Positions 32,971 to 43,229 of a stretch of 64,000 nt of DNA are shown here, piece by piece. A program made the position numbers and the translations under genes. The stretch comes from Dickeya lacustris. GTDB taxonomy: Bacteria > Pseudomonadota > Gammaproteobacteria > Enterobacterales > Enterobacteriaceae. A model generated the notes under the pieces. It did no database searches, was not told the origin of the DNA, and saw nothing but the letters and a program-made list of their open reading frames with translations. How positions within the stretch are numbered: position 1 is the first letter of the stretch; every line of letters begins with the position of its first letter. Where the stretch lies: the NCBI RefSeq assembly GCF_029635795.1, contig NZ_CP114280.1, positions 2,108,001 through 2,172,000 of the forward strand. The letters run 5' to 3'.

Positions 32971-33845
32971 CCCTGATTATCGTCGTCGCCGTCCTGCTCC
33001 AGCGCATAGCGATACAACGCATTCTTTTTCACGCCATGAATTTCGGCCGTCAACGCCGCAGCTTTCTTCAACGGCAGCTCGGCACGCAGCAAGTGCAAGG
33101 TGCGCAACACCGCTGCCGGTAACGCCTCCTCGTCCGGCTGATGACCCTCAACAATGAGCGCCATTTCGCCTTTACGACGGTTTTCATCCTCCAGCACCCA
33201 CGCCAGCAACTGCGCAACCGGTGCCCCGTAAATGGACTCCCAGGTTTTGGTCAGTTCCCTGGCCAGCACCACATAACGCTCCGGCCCCCAGACCTCGACC
33301 ATATCCTGCAAACTGTCGAGCAGACGGTGGGTGGATTCATAAAAAATCAGCGTTCTGGGCTCTTCGGATAACGCCCGTAACGTATCCTGACGCGCTTTGG
33401 TTTTCGCCGGTAAGAACCCCTCGTAACAGAACTTGTCAGAGGGCAAACCGGCGGCGGATAACGCGGTAATAGCAGCACATGGCCCCGGCAGCGGCACCAC
33501 GCGAATGCCAGCTTCACGACAGCGGCGCACCAGATGGTAGCCGGGGTCGTTAATCAGCGGCGTACCGGCATCCGACACCAGTGCAATACTCATTCCCTGC
33601 TGCAAACGGGTTAGCAATTGTTCGGACTTATGCTGCTCATTATGATCGTGGAGTGCGAACAGGCGCGCATTAATCGCGAAATGTTGTAACAATAAACCGG
33701 TATGACGGGTATCTTCTGCTGCAATAAGATCAACCTGTTGCAGCACCGCCAGCGCGCGCTGCGTGATATCAGCCAGATTGCCGATGGGCGTAGGCACAAT
33801 ATAGAGCGTTGAGGCGGAAATCTGAGCTTGTTGGTCTTGATTCAT
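32967..33845 (-). CDS. rsmI: 16S rRNA 2'-O-ribose C1402 methyltransferase
   Basis: RsmI methylates the ribose of C1402 in 16S rRNA, fine-tuning the ribosomal P site. The 292-residue protein is a tetrapyrrole-methylase-fold enzyme with [19 protein letters not shown] near the N-terminus, [21 protein letters not shown] and the SAM-site segment [16 protein letters not shown]. coli RsmI is 286 residues. Its stop lies inside the rnpB promoter and it is divergent from lpoA across 59 bases. Confidence 0.95.
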   Translation of the reverse strand: MNQDQQAQISASTLYIVPTPIGNLADITQRALAVLQQVDLIAAEDTRHTGLLLQHFAINARLFALHDHNEQHKSEQLLTRLQQGMSIALVSDAGTPLINDPGYHLVRRCREAGIRVVPLPGPCAAITALSAAGLPSDKFCYEGFLPAKTKARQDTLRALSEEPRTLIFYESTHRLLDSLQDMVEVWGPERYVVLARELTKTWESIYGAPVAQLLAWVLEDENRRKGEMALIVEGHQPDEEALPAAVLRTLHLLRAELPLKKAAALTAEIHGVKKNALYRYALEQDGDDDNQG

Positions 33846-33904
33846 TGTTTCATCCGGGTTGCCGATTTAATATTGAGCATCGTTAAAACATCACTGGATA
33901 CAGT

Positions 33905-35908
33905 ATGCTTCCGTTAAATTCTGTCCGAGCCCATGCAGGCCGTTTGATTCCTGTCATGTTGGCGGCGCTATTTCTCGCTGGCTGTCCCAGCCAGGCCCCG
34001 CAAGGCCCTGCAACGACACAGCTCGCAGAGGGCAAGGCCGGTGCATCCTCTGACTACTACCTACAGCAGATGCAGCAAAGCGGTGATAATACCAAGGCTG
34101 ACTGGCAATTACTTGCGATTCATGCCCTGGTTCAGGAAGGTAAACTTGCGCAGGCCAATAACCTGCTCAACACCCTGCCATCGCCATTGAACGACAAGCA
34201 ACGCCAGGAGCAGCGCCTGCTGACGGCAGAGCTCGCCAGCGCGCAAAACGATATGAGCGCCGCCAATACGCTACTGGCGCAGCTGGATGCAAAAACACTC
34301 TCCGCCCAACAGCAAGAGCGTTACTACCAGACGCTGATTAAAGCTGGACAAAACCAGCCTTCGCTTGCGCTGATCCGCGCTTACATCGGCCAGGAGCCGC
34401 TGTTGCAAGGTGATGCGCATCAAAACAATATCGACCAGACATGGGCTGCGCTGACGCGTTTATCCCCGCAGGATTTATCCTCGATGGTGATTAACGTCGA
34501 TGAAAATACCCTGCAAGGCTGGCTTGATTTGCTCAATCTCTGGCAAACCAAAGCGCAGGTTCCAAGCGATTTGCAAGCCGCGATTGATGACTGGAAAAAA
34601 CGCTACCCTCGCCACCCTGCGGCCAAACAGTTACCCTCGCCACTCGGCGGTAGCGCACAGGCGGCGGCACAGCCGGGGGTCGCAGCGCCTGCCAGCGGCG
34701 CTAACGTCATCGCATTACTGCTCCCCCTGAACGGTCAGGCTCAGGTATTTGCCAATGCCATTCAGCAAGGCTTCAGCGCGGCCAAAAGCGGCCAGGCGAC
34801 GTTGGATATGCCCGCGCCATCCACCCCGACGTTACCCGTCGCAGCGGCTGGCACTACGCCGACAGCCACGCCCGTGATGGCACCCGTCACCCCCGCGCCT
34901 GCCGTTATTCCGCCAGTAGCCGCTGCCAGCAGCGTCCCTGTCAGAGTGTATGATACGTCGAATCAGTCGCTGGCGAATGTGATTGCTCAGGCGCAAAAAG
35001 ACGGTGCAACCACCCTTGTCGGGCCTCTGCTAAAAAATGAAGTAGAACAACTGCCCAGCCTGAATCCTACGCTGAATATACTGGCGCTTAATCAACCAGA
35101 ACGTATCCAGCCGAATCCAAATATCTGTTATTTCGCCCTTTCACCGGAAGATGAAGCGGCAGATGCCGCCCAGTTCATGCGTAAACAGGGCAAACAGCAC
35201 CCGCTGATTATGGCTCCGCGCGGTAATCTGGGCGATCGCGTCGTGGCGGCATTCGCTAAATCCTGGCAACAGCAAGGCGGCGGCGTGGTACTGCAACAGC
35301 GCACTGGCGGCGTTTATGAGTTAAAACAGGCGCTAAATAGCGGCGCGGGCATCCCGCTTAATGGGCAACCGGTACAAACCGCAACCGCTGCGCCAGCGGC
35401 GACAACAACGGTAGGTGGGTTAACTATTCCGAATCAGGCTCCGCCGATTGCGAATGTCACCAGCGATGGTAACGTGGACGCAGTCTATCTTATCGCAACG
35501 CCGGATGAGTTGGCGTTACTCAAACCGATGATAGACATGCGTAATAAAGGCGCGAGCCGTCCGGCGCTCTATGCCAGCTCTCGCAGTTATCAGGCAGGCC
35601 TCGGCCCGGATTTCCGCTTTGAGATGGAAGGGCTACAGTTCAGTGATATTCCGCTGTTAACGGGGGCAAGCCCGGCATTGATGCAACAGGCCAGCAACCA
35701 GTTCCGCAACGATTACTCACTGGTCAGGTTGTTCGCTATGGGCATGGATGCCTGGAAGCTTGCGAACAACTTCGCCCAGCTACATCAACCTGGGGCGGCC
35801 TTATCCGGCGCAACCGGAACGCTCGGCACCAACACAGCGGATTGCGTTATCAACCGCAAACTGACCTGGCTGCAATTCCGTCAGGGCCAGTTGGTGCCTG
35901 CATCCTGA
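33905..35908 (+). CDS. lpoA: Penicillin-binding protein 1A activator LpoA
   Basis: LpoA is an outer membrane lipoprotein that reaches through the periplasm to activate PBP1A. The 667-residue precursor has the lipobox FLAGC with Cys27. It has an N-terminal TPR-like domain (about 45-250) and a C-terminal periplasmic-binding-protein-like domain starting at [25 protein letters not shown]. An Ala/Pro/Thr-rich insert of about 40 residues ([15 protein letters not shown] onwards) interrupts the start of the second domain, as in E. coli LpoA (678), which has similar loops. It starts an operon with yraN. Confidence 0.94.
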   Translation: MLPLNSVRAHAGRLIPVMLAALFLAGCPSQAPQGPATTQLAEGKAGASSDYYLQQMQQSGDNTKADWQLLAIHALVQEGKLAQANNLLNTLPSPLNDKQRQEQRLLTAELASAQNDMSAANTLLAQLDAKTLSAQQQERYYQTLIKAGQNQPSLALIRAYIGQEPLLQGDAHQNNIDQTWAALTRLSPQDLSSMVINVDENTLQGWLDLLNLWQTKAQVPSDLQAAIDDWKKRYPRHPAAKQLPSPLGGSAQAAAQPGVAAPASGANVIALLLPLNGQAQVFANAIQQGFSAAKSGQATLDMPAPSTPTLPVAAAGTTPTATPVMAPVTPAPAVIPPVAAASSVPVRVYDTSNQSLANVIAQAQKDGATTLVGPLLKNEVEQLPSLNPTLNILALNQPERIQPNPNICYFALSPEDEAADAAQFMRKQGKQHPLIMAPRGNLGDRVVAAFAKSWQQQGGGVVLQQRTGGVYELKQALNSGAGIPLNGQPVQTATAAPAATTTVGGLTIPNQAPPIANVTSDGNVDAVYLIATPDELALLKPMIDMRNKGASRPALYASSRSYQAGLGPDFRFEMEGLQFSDIPLLTGASPALMQQASNQFRNDYSLVRLFAMGMDAWKLANNFAQLHQPGAALSGATGTLGTNTADCVINRKLTWLQFRQGQLVPAS

Positions 35909-35916
35909 ACCAGCGC

Positions 35917-36261
35917 ATGACCGGCGGCCAGTACGAACAACTGGCCCGCCACTACCTCGAGCGCGCCGGGCTTGCTTTTATCGCCGCCAATGTCGCGTTT
36001 CGCGGCGGTGAGCTGGATTTGATCATGCGCGATGGCGCAACCTGGGTATTTGTCGAGGTGCGTTATCGCCGCAACAGCATGTTTGGCGGTGCAGCCGCCA
36101 GCGTAACCCGGCAGAAACAGCAGCATGTGTTACGTGCAGCAGCGCTATGGTTGTCACATCAAGGGCAAAGCCTCGAAACTGCCGATTGCCGCTTCGATGT
36201 TATTGCCATCACAGGAACACAGGTCGAATGGTTGGCTAATGCATTTGGTCAGCCTGAATAA
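35917..36261 (+). CDS. yraN: UPF0102 putative endonuclease-fold protein YraN
   Basis: YraN belongs to UPF0102, a small family with a Holliday-junction-resolvase-like nuclease fold and no established function. The 114-residue product from ATG 35917 ([18 protein letters not shown]) has the metal-binding pattern [22 protein letters not shown], with E-x-D and E-V residues typical of such nucleases. It begins eight bases after the lpoA stop. Confidence 0.92.
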   Translation: MTGGQYEQLARHYLERAGLAFIAANVAFRGGELDLIMRDGATWVFVEVRYRRNSMFGGAAASVTRQKQQHVLRAAALWLSHQGQSLETADCRFDVIAITGTQVEWLANAFGQPE

Positions 36262-36298
36262 CAGTGTGATTTTCAACATCAAGACAGGTTAAAAAAAC

Positions 36299-36889
36299 GT
36301 GCTGGAGAGAATTAAAGGCTGTTTTACCGAGAGTATCCAAACCCAGATTGCCGCTGCTGAAGCGCTACCGGATGCCATTTCACGTGCGGCAATGGCGATG
36401 GTGCAATCTCTGCTTAATGGCAACAAAATCCTGTGTTGTGGCAACGGCACCTCTGCGGCCAACGCACAGCATTTTGCCGCCAGTATGATCAATCGTTTCG
36501 AAACCGAGCGCCCGAGCCTGCCAGCAATCGCACTTAATGCCGATAATGTGGTCTTAACAGCGATAGCCAACGATCGCCTGCACGAAGAGGTGTACGCCAA
36601 GCAAGTGCGTGCATTAGGCCAGGCAGGGGATGTGCTTCTGGCGATATCAACACGCGGTAACAGCCGGGATATCGTCAAAGCGGTAGAGGCCGCCGTCACC
36701 CGCGATATGACCATCGTCGCGCTGACCGGGCACGATGGTGGAGAGCTGGCTGGGTTGTTAGGGCAGCAAGATGTCGAAATTCGCATTCCTTCTCATCGCA
36801 GCGCCCGTATTCAGGAAGTTCACATGCTGACGGTTAACTGCTTGTGCGATCTAATCGATAACACACTTTTCCCACACCAAAACGATTAA
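36299..36889 (+). CDS. diaA: DnaA initiator-associating protein DiaA
   Basis: DiaA binds DnaA and promotes its assembly at oriC, keeping initiation timely. The 196-residue protein is a SIS-domain member related to GmhA and is almost identical to E. coli DiaA, with [20 protein letters not shown] and [16 protein letters not shown]. The start is GTG at 36299; the expected N-terminus ([16 protein letters not shown]) follows. It sits 37 bases after yraN and 10 before dolP. Confidence 0.95.
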   Translation: MLERIKGCFTESIQTQIAAAEALPDAISRAAMAMVQSLLNGNKILCCGNGTSAANAQHFAASMINRFETERPSLPAIALNADNVVLTAIANDRLHEEVYAKQVRALGQAGDVLLAISTRGNSRDIVKAVEAAVTRDMTIVALTGHDGGELAGLLGQQDVEIRIPSHRSARIQEVHMLTVNCLCDLIDNTLFPHQND

Positions 36890-36899
36890 GGAGTGCTCC

Positions 36900-37475
36900 A
36901 TGAGGATCTTTTATTGCATTGCCATGCTGTCAGCCTGCCTGATGCTGCAAGGCTGCATTGGCGCAGTCGCGGTCGGCAGTGCGGCAGTGGCGACCAAATC
37001 AGCAACCGATCCCCGCACCGTCGGCACCCAGGTTGATGATGGCACACTCGAAGTCAGGGTCTCCAACGCGCTGGGTAAAGATACCCAGTTAAGCAAAGAA
37101 GCCCGGGTTTCCGTGACCGCCTATCAGGGCAAAGTGCTACTGACCGGCCAGACAAACAATATGGAGCTGGCAAACCGGGCTAAACAAATTGCAATGGGCG
37201 TAGAAGGCACCACCGAGGTGTACAACGAAATTCGTAAAGGCGCGCCTATCTCTCTGGGAACCGCATCAATGGACACCTGGCTCACGACCAAGGTTCGTTC
37301 GCAATTGCTCGCCAGCGATACCGTAAAATCCTCCAATGTGAAGGTAACAACAGAGAACAGCGAAGTGTTCCTGCTCGGCCTGGTTACACGCCGTGAAGGC
37401 ACGTCAGCGGCAGAAATCGTCAGCAAGGTCAGTGGCGTTAAACATGTCACCACCGCTTTTGGCTACCTCGACTAA
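36900..37475 (+). CDS. dolP: Outer membrane lipoprotein DolP (division/outer membrane lipid homeostasis)
   Basis: DolP (YraP) is a lipoprotein that binds anionic phospholipids at division sites and supports outer membrane integrity. The 191-residue precursor has the lipobox MLQGC (C19) and two BON domains, roughly residues 47-115 (TLEVRVSNALGKDTQL) and 125-190 (DTWLTTKVRSQLLASD). AAGGAG precedes the ATG. It ends the lpoA-yraN-diaA-dolP group. Confidence 0.95.
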   Translation: MRIFYCIAMLSACLMLQGCIGAVAVGSAAVATKSATDPRTVGTQVDDGTLEVRVSNALGKDTQLSKEARVSVTAYQGKVLLTGQTNNMELANRAKQIAMGVEGTTEVYNEIRKGAPISLGTASMDTWLTTKVRSQLLASDTVKSSNVKVTTENSEVFLLGLVTRREGTSAAEIVSKVSGVKHVTTAFGYLD

Positions 37476-37504
37476 CAAACGGTATCCATCGCCCCACTGT
37501 ATTC

Positions 37505-37524
37505 AGGGCAGCAATTGCTGCCCT
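37505..37524. terminator. Hairpin between dolP and the alginate-lyase-like gene
   Basis: AGGGCAGC (37505-37512) and GCTGCCCT (37517-37524) form a perfect 8-bp stem with an AATT loop between convergent genes. The + strand tail (CATCAAAATT) has no T-run. It probably marks the dolP transcript end. Confidence 0.55.
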
Positions 37525-37561
37525 CATCAAAATTAAACCTCAGCGCCACGCTTGCTGCACC

Positions 37562-38863
37562 CTACTTGTTATGCTGTGAATTATCGGCGCGCTGCCTCGG
37601 CTGCGACAACAGCCAGCTTTCTCTGCGCACATCGGCACCGGGATCGGGCGCACCATCCCATTCGCCACGCAAAAATGGCATAAACCCCGCCTGATGGAGA
37701 ATCGCCTGATAACGCAGCGAGCCTGTTGCTCGTTCAGCCTGCAACATGAGAGGAATCAACGCCGCGCCCTCTCTGCCCATCGTTTTATAGGGCCACGGGC
37801 GATGGACATCGAGGTAAGGCGCCATAAAATCAAGCGCAGCCAATAGGCTACTCCCCTGAGGGGTCAGCGCCTGCCACAGATCTTCCCCATCGCGCTCTGC
37901 CAACATCGCCATCAGGCTGGCAGCCTGTAAATTAAAGAGGCTGTAATGAAATGAGCGGGTGCGGGCCAGTTCTTCCGGTTGTGAACCGTCTGCCGACAGC
38001 TGATGCGCCAGTTTTTTCCGCGCCAGCGCTATCATTGCATTAACCGTTTCAGGCTTACCGAGATAGGCAGCTATCCCGGCAACCTGCACGGCATACCAAC
38101 TGCCATGATTATTTTTTGCCGTTGACTCCTGCTTACCGGAAGGGCTGTTTTGTAACCATGACAAATAATCTGTCATCCATTGCCGGAGCGACTGCTCATC
38201 TTCATGACGCCAGCCAGGGGATTGACGCAGTATCAGCAGCGCATCAACCATTCGGGTGGCAAAATAGCGCCCATCTAAAACCCCCGCACCGCGACCTGAA
38301 TTACGCCCGGTTATCGCCTGCGCATAATTCAGGTTAGGGTTCATACGTGTTTCCGGGCTAATAAACCAGGCACGAATCAGGGTAATCGCTTTATTTGCAT
38401 ATTCAGGCTTCCCCGAAAAATACCATGCCAGCGACAGTACCCAGACTCGTTGAGTAAATGTCGCCAAACGCACGGCATCCGTCTGCTCATTTTTGGTTGC
38501 CGGATTCACTTCACCGTCACGTCGTATCCAGGGCACCCCCTCTTTTTGATGCGGGTCTGGCCACCAGTAAGCCGCAAGGCTCAGGTAATCATGCCGATCG
38601 CCGCTTGGGGGTATTGAAAGTTTTTGAGTAACCGACATCACCGGAGATTTCAGCGCACGGTCGGCTGCATGCAGCAGCTCCCGATACGCCAGCTCCGTCT
38701 GGGGAAGAGCACGATGCTGTTGCAGTTGATCTCTGGCCTCAACAAGCGCCTCACGCTGCAAAAATACATAAGAAGAATTGTCGTTTTGAGGCTCACCCGC
38801 CCCCCAACCTGCCGAACTCCAGCATAATAAAAGTGATATCAGCAAGATGAAGACATGTCGCAT
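37562..38863 (-). CDS. Secreted alginate-lyase-superfamily protein
   Basis: The 433-residue product has a clean signal peptide (MRHVFILLISLLLCWSSAGWGA) and the alpha-toroid lyase fold of Pfam Alginate_lyase (PL5-like). Visible hallmarks are DYLSLAAYWWPDP near residue 91, NYAQAITGRNSGRG near 180, and NNHGSWYAVQ near 250, which supplies the catalytic Asn and His in this family. It should act on uronate-containing polysaccharide in the periplasm or outside the cell. Whether the substrate is alginate, acetylated alginate or a plant polymer cannot be told. It stands alone between dolP and mtgA, with a good GGGGG ribosome site. Confidence 0.82.
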   Translation of the reverse strand: MRHVFILLISLLLCWSSAGWGAGEPQNDNSSYVFLQREALVEARDQLQQHRALPQTELAYRELLHAADRALKSPVMSVTQKLSIPPSGDRHDYLSLAAYWWPDPHQKEGVPWIRRDGEVNPATKNEQTDAVRLATFTQRVWVLSLAWYFSGKPEYANKAITLIRAWFISPETRMNPNLNYAQAITGRNSGRGAGVLDGRYFATRMVDALLILRQSPGWRHEDEQSLRQWMTDYLSWLQNSPSGKQESTAKNNHGSWYAVQVAGIAAYLGKPETVNAMIALARKKLAHQLSADGSQPEELARTRSFHYSLFNLQAASLMAMLAERDGEDLWQALTPQGSSLLAALDFMAPYLDVHRPWPYKTMGREGAALIPLMLQAERATGSLRYQAILHQAGFMPFLRGEWDGAPDPGADVRRESWLLSQPRQRADNSQHNK

Positions 38864-39111
38864 CGCCGCCCCCTTATTTTACACTGCTATGATTTGTATG
38901 ATTTTTTCTCGAAACACCCCATCATATCACGCCAATGATTTAACGATTGGCCCCTGGGCCCATCGCAAAAACCGGAGGGCATCCACACTGTAGATGATGG
39001 ATAGTTTTTCCACAAAAAGGATAATAACCGCTGGCTATTGCGTTAACGCACAAAAGCCAGACAGCACGCTAACACTGATGGCGAAAGCAAAAACCGGTAT
39101 TGATGGGCGAC

Positions 39112-39151
39112 AAAAACGGAAACAGCCACCCGATATCAGGAGCCTGTTTCC
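39112..39151 (-). terminator. mtgA terminator
   Basis: On the minus strand GGAAACAG and CTGTTTCC (39144-39151 and 39118-39125 on +) form an 8-bp stem with an 18-base loop, followed by GTTTTTG. It starts seven bases after the mtgA stop, so it terminates the elbB-mtgA transcript. Confidence 0.65.
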
Positions 39152-39157
39152 AGCGCA

Positions 39158-39910
39158 TTAATACAAACGGTTGGCTTCAAGAAACCCGGCTCCGCCTATC
39201 TGATGCATCTGGCGTAAAATCCATTGCTGACGACGAACAACATAACCAGACGGCTTGTTGGCATGATAGCGGATAGGGTTGGGTAGTACGGCGGCGAGCA
39301 GCGCGGCCTCAGATGCCGTCAGCCGACTGGCCGGTTTGTTAAAAAACCGCTGGGCGGCCGCTTCAATACCAAAAATACCGGGGCCAAACTCAACAATATT
39401 CAGATATACCGTCAAAATTCGCCGTTTAGTCCAAACCACTTCCACGGCAACCGTTAGCCCGGCTTCCAGCCCCTTACGCAGCCAGCTACGACCATCCCAT
39501 AGCAGCAGGTTTTTAACCATCTGTTGTGACAATGTCGATGCGCCACGAATACGGTTTTCGTGCTGCTCGTTATGCCGCAAGGCCGCAGTAATGGCCTCAA
39601 AGTCAAACCCCCAGTGGCGCGGAAACTTTTGATCTTCAGCCGCAATCACCGCCAACGGCATGACGGCGGCAACATCCTCCATCGCAACCCAGTCAGAATG
39701 CGCAACATAGCTGAAATCGCCATCAAGCCAGGCGCTAATCTGCCGGTCTGCCATGACAGCGGAAAAAGGAACCGGCAAAAAAGCAAATAAAACAATAGCG
39801 ACCAGCCAACATGCCGCTACGCCGCCGAGTATGCGCAATGCACAGCACCTGACGCGCCGCCAGCCTCGGTTAAGGCCGCTATTCTGCCTGGGTTGCCGGA
39901 AAAAACTCAT
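39158..39910 (-). CDS. mtgA: Monofunctional biosynthetic peptidoglycan transglycosylase
   Basis: MtgA polymerises lipid II into glycan strands without a transpeptidase domain. The 250-residue protein has one N-terminal membrane helix (about residues 27-48) and the GT51 motifs [14 protein letters not shown] (catalytic Glu), [15 protein letters not shown] and [20 protein letters not shown]. Its ATG overlaps the elbB stop by four bases, as in E. coli. Confidence 0.95.
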   Translation of the reverse strand: MSFFRQPRQNSGLNRGWRRVRCCALRILGGVAACWLVAIVLFAFLPVPFSAVMADRQISAWLDGDFSYVAHSDWVAMEDVAAVMPLAVIAAEDQKFPRHWGFDFEAITAALRHNEQHENRIRGASTLSQQMVKNLLLWDGRSWLRKGLEAGLTVAVEVVWTKRRILTVYLNIVEFGPGIFGIEAAAQRFFNKPASRLTASEAALLAAVLPNPIRYHANKPSGYVVRRQQWILRQMHQIGGAGFLEANRLY

Positions 39911-40560
39911 TGTGTGAGTTCCAAAACCCGCATCACCAGTTTCTCAATTCCGACAGCCGCCTCTGCGATAGAGTTAGCCAACATGTAGGCGGGTGTGGTC
40001 ACAACCTTGTTTTCCACATCCACCACGATATCGTCAACCGGGCAGACAACATGTATACCGCCCATCTCCGCGATAGCTTGAGCTGTCGCCTCATCATGAC
40101 CAATTGTAAGCTGCACCGGAGTATTGAGCAGTTTTGGCAGGAGTGCCGGAGCGATACAAATAAAGCCAATTGGTTTATTTTTCTTATGAATTCCCTGAGT
40201 AAGTATTTTCAGATCGTTATCAACTTCGCAGGCAGCACCACGCACAGCAAAATCACTCAAATTTTTTGCAGCACCAAAGCCACCGGGCACAATCAGCGCA
40301 TCAAGCTGTTGTGGATCGGCGCTGGATAATGGCAGGATGTCACCACGGGCAATACGGGCTGACTCCGCTAAAACATTGCGTTTCTCACCGGTTTCCTCCC
40401 CGGTCAAATGATTTACCACATGCATCTGATCCTTGTCTGGCGCAAAACAGACGGCGCGCGCGCCAGCGCGATCAATTGCAAGCAGAGTCAAGACAACTTC
40501 GTGAATCTCTGAACCATCATAAACACCACATCCGCTGAGTACGACACCGACTTTTTTCAT
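39907..40560 (-). CDS. elbB: Isoprenoid biosynthesis / glyoxalase-III-like protein ElbB
   Basis: ElbB is a DJ-1/PfpI-superfamily protein; the E. coli protein has weak glyoxalase activity and was linked to early isoprenoid synthesis. The 217-residue product from ATG 40560 starts [21 protein letters not shown] and has the nucleophile-elbow cysteine in [15 protein letters not shown] precedes the ATG; an in-frame GTG lies one codon upstream. It is followed by mtgA with a four-base overlap and is divergent from the arcZ gene. Confidence 0.93.
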   Translation of the reverse strand: MKKVGVVLSGCGVYDGSEIHEVVLTLLAIDRAGARAVCFAPDKDQMHVVNHLTGEETGEKRNVLAESARIARGDILPLSSADPQQLDALIVPGGFGAAKNLSDFAVRGAACEVDNDLKILTQGIHKKNKPIGFICIAPALLPKLLNTPVQLTIGHDEATAQAIAEMGGIHVVCPVDDIVVDVENKVVTTPAYMLANSIAEAAVGIEKLVMRVLELTQ

Positions 40561-40679
40561 CACTCAAGCCTCATTTCATTACATCAACTAATTGATTTTT
40601 TGATTGACAAACACTAATCTACATCACACATTTTAATGATTCTTGTAACAAACGACGCCATATTTGCTATGGTGTGTGT

Positions 40680-40808
40680 TGCCAGAAGATGGGATTTCAC
40701 AAACGCTTGCGTACCAATGACATCTGAGAGCGAACGCGAGTGGACAGCTTTCCCTGGTGTTGGCGCATAATTCGCGCACCCCGGCTTCGGTCGGGGTCAT
40801 TTTTTTTC
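40680..40808 (+). ncRNA. arcZ: Hfq-dependent small RNA ArcZ
   Basis: ArcZ is an sRNA that activates rpoS and represses many mRNAs; its shorter processed 3' form of about 56 bases is the active species. The 3' part here, TTTCCCTGGTGTTGGCGC followed by the stem CCCCGGCTTCGGTCGGGG and a T-run, matches E. coli ArcZ in seed, terminator and position between elbB and arcB. The 5' half differs. An extended -10 (TGCTATGGT, 40665-40673) suggests a start near 40680. TGTTA/CATTA half-sites 11 bases apart at about 40636-40651 (minus) could be an ArcA box, consistent with ArcA repression known in E. coli. The start is estimated. Confidence 0.88.
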
Positions 40809-43136
40809 AGCCTCTGAAACCCATTCCTTCAATACCTGAACGTCCTGCTGCCAGTCGTGTTTCAACTCATCCACCCACTCTTGTACGTTGTCCCACCATG
40901 CGGGTAATGTCGTCGTTTGAATCTGTTGCGCAACCTGTTGCAGATGACGTAGCCCCACCGAGCCTGCCGCGCCTTTAATTTTGTGCCCCTCTTCGGCAAT
41001 GCCTTTCTGATCGCGTGCCGTCATATTGGACTCAAGAATTGCCAGGTATCCCGGCATCATCTGCTCAAACATGGCCAGGCTTTGATGAATCAGCACTGGC
41101 CCCACCAGGTCGAGATATTGCTCCAGCATCGGAATATCCAATATCCGCTCATGCAGTGAGTCTTTATCCACCGTCTCTTCAACCCACTCAGGTTGAGCAT
41201 GATGATCCCAATACTGCTGGATAACCGCCGTCAGCGCCGGTACAGCCAGCGGTTTACTGAGGACATCATCCATCCCGGCATCGAGATATTCTTTTTTATC
41301 TTTCAGCACATTCGCCGTCAGCGCCACCAGCGGCGGCATAGCGCGATCGCGATAACGCTCACGCAACCGGCGCGCCACATCCAGCCCGGTCATGTCTGGC
41401 AGCTGAATATCCAGCAATACCAGGTCAAACTCATCCGGGTCGAACATATCAAGCGCGTCCTGCCCGGTCATCGCCACATCGACGCTGCTACCCAATTTTT
41501 CCAATACCGAACGCGCCACTACGACGTTTAGCTCAATGTCTTCCACCAACAACACATGCAGCGCAGGCAGCGGCAGCTCATCCTGCTCATCGTCACCGGA
41601 CTCATCGCTATCACCCACTGGCGCGCTCACTGTCAGCGTAAAGCAGGACCCCTTACCTAAGTCACTGGTTACATGGATATCACCGCCCATGCTCTGCGCC
41701 AGACGCTTAGAAACCGCAAGGCCGATACCGGTGCCAGTAGCCGGTTTACCGCCATGCTGGTCTTTCACCTGATAGTACATCGAGAAAATCTTCTCCAGTT
41801 CATCTGCGGGTATGCCCATTCCCGAGTCTTCAACCTCAAAGCGCAGACGATCCCCTTGCTCATGCCAGACCCGTATAGAAACATGGCCCTCACGGGTGAA
41901 CTTCACCGCATTACTGAGCAAGTTCCAGAGGATTTGGCGCAGCCGCGTTCCATCGGTAATGATGGTTTTAGGCAACGGCTGATGCAGTTCCATCTTCAGC
42001 TGTAGCCCTTTGGGTTGAGCCAACAGCCCGCCCAGATTTTCCAGATCCACCACAAAGCCCACAAAATCAACCGGTTGATTGTCTAACTGGACTTTACGCC
42101 GCTCTTGTTTATCCATTTCGATAATATCGTTGAAGATATTGCCAAGCGTGATGGCACTGACATGAATGGTTTTCAGGTATTTTTGCTGCTCGGCGTCCAG
42201 ATGGGTATCGAGCAGAATGCGACTTAACCCGACAATGCCATTAAGCGGCGTACGAAGCTCGTGGCTGATCGTTGAGATAAAGGTGGTCTTCTCCCTGCTG
42301 GCGTTCTCTAACGCGTCCTGGTAGCGCTTACGCTCGGTAATATCGCGGCCAAACCCCATCAGCCCGTGACGTTTACCCATGCGGTCGTAAAAAGGCACTT
42401 TACGCAGCTCAAAACAGGCCTTGCGCCCATCGGGATAAACCAGCCATTGTTCGTACGTCAGCGAGACGTTATGACGGAAGACTTTTTCATCCGTTTCCAT
42501 CACTTTCTCGGCAATATCTGGCGGATAGACATCTTTGGGCGTCAGCCCGATAAGCTGTTTCTGGCTCTTGCCAAGCAGCAACTCCATCGCCCGGTTACAG
42601 CCGGAGAATTCTTTGTTTTCGTTGCGGTAGTACACCAGATCCGGTGAGGCATCCAAGAAAGACCGCAGCAAGGCTGACTGCTGTTCCAGTTCTCGCTGGG
42701 CCTGCTCACGCCGCGCCATCTCCTCGCGCAATTTGGCCACCATCAACAAACGGGCTTCCTCAGCCTTAATACGATCGCTGATTTCCTGATTCAATTGGGC
42801 AATATTGCCCTGTAATTGCTCATTCAGTTCCTGATCGCGCTGGCGCATTTCTTCAAGCTTGGCGACCAGGCGGGATAAGCGTTGACGCGACTCTTCCAGT
42901 TGTTCCACCACAACGGACAAGAAATACACCGCCCAGGGCGTAATGAGTAACCCGAAGAAGATTGAACGCACGACATCGATATCTTCAACTTTGCCCGTCA
43001 GCAGCAGCGTCACTGCCATCTGTACCACTAACGCCAATAACACCAATACCGACGCCAGCAGCAAAGAAAAACGAACCAGCCCCAGTTTGACCATCAAATC
43101 CACATAATACTGAGCCAGCAGCCTGATTTGTCTCAT
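40797..43136 (-). CDS. arcB: Aerobic respiration control sensor kinase ArcB
   Basis: ArcB is the tripartite hybrid kinase that senses quinone redox state and phosphorylates ArcA. The 779-residue protein has two transmembrane helices (about 23-47 and 58-77), a coiled coil, and a PAS domain with redox cysteines C180 and C241. It then has the kinase with H292 (SHELRTPLNG), a receiver with D576 (LLDIQLPDMTG) and an HPt domain with H718 (EGHKIKGAAGS). All four redox and phosphorelay positions match E. coli ArcB. The last codons (GAA AAA AAA TGA) are antisense to the T-run of the ArcZ terminator. Confidence 0.96.
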   Translation of the reverse strand: MRQIRLLAQYYVDLMVKLGLVRFSLLLASVLVLLALVVQMAVTLLLTGKVEDIDVVRSIFFGLLITPWAVYFLSVVVEQLEESRQRLSRLVAKLEEMRQRDQELNEQLQGNIAQLNQEISDRIKAEEARLLMVAKLREEMARREQAQRELEQQSALLRSFLDASPDLVYYRNENKEFSGCNRAMELLLGKSQKQLIGLTPKDVYPPDIAEKVMETDEKVFRHNVSLTYEQWLVYPDGRKACFELRKVPFYDRMGKRHGLMGFGRDITERKRYQDALENASREKTTFISTISHELRTPLNGIVGLSRILLDTHLDAEQQKYLKTIHVSAITLGNIFNDIIEMDKQERRKVQLDNQPVDFVGFVVDLENLGGLLAQPKGLQLKMELHQPLPKTIITDGTRLRQILWNLLSNAVKFTREGHVSIRVWHEQGDRLRFEVEDSGMGIPADELEKIFSMYYQVKDQHGGKPATGTGIGLAVSKRLAQSMGGDIHVTSDLGKGSCFTLTVSAPVGDSDESGDDEQDELPLPALHVLLVEDIELNVVVARSVLEKLGSSVDVAMTGQDALDMFDPDEFDLVLLDIQLPDMTGLDVARRLRERYRDRAMPPLVALTANVLKDKKEYLDAGMDDVLSKPLAVPALTAVIQQYWDHHAQPEWVEETVDKDSLHERILDIPMLEQYLDLVGPVLIHQSLAMFEQMMPGYLAILESNMTARDQKGIAEEGHKIKGAAGSVGLRHLQQVAQQIQTTTLPAWWDNVQEWVDELKHDWQQDVQVLKEWVSEAEKK

Positions 43137-43229
43137 AGCAGTTTTCCTTAATCATCAACACGGAAATGATACCGTAAAAAAATCATGCCGGCGGTAAATG
43201 TGCGGCTAATTTGCGAGCGGTACTGAAGG

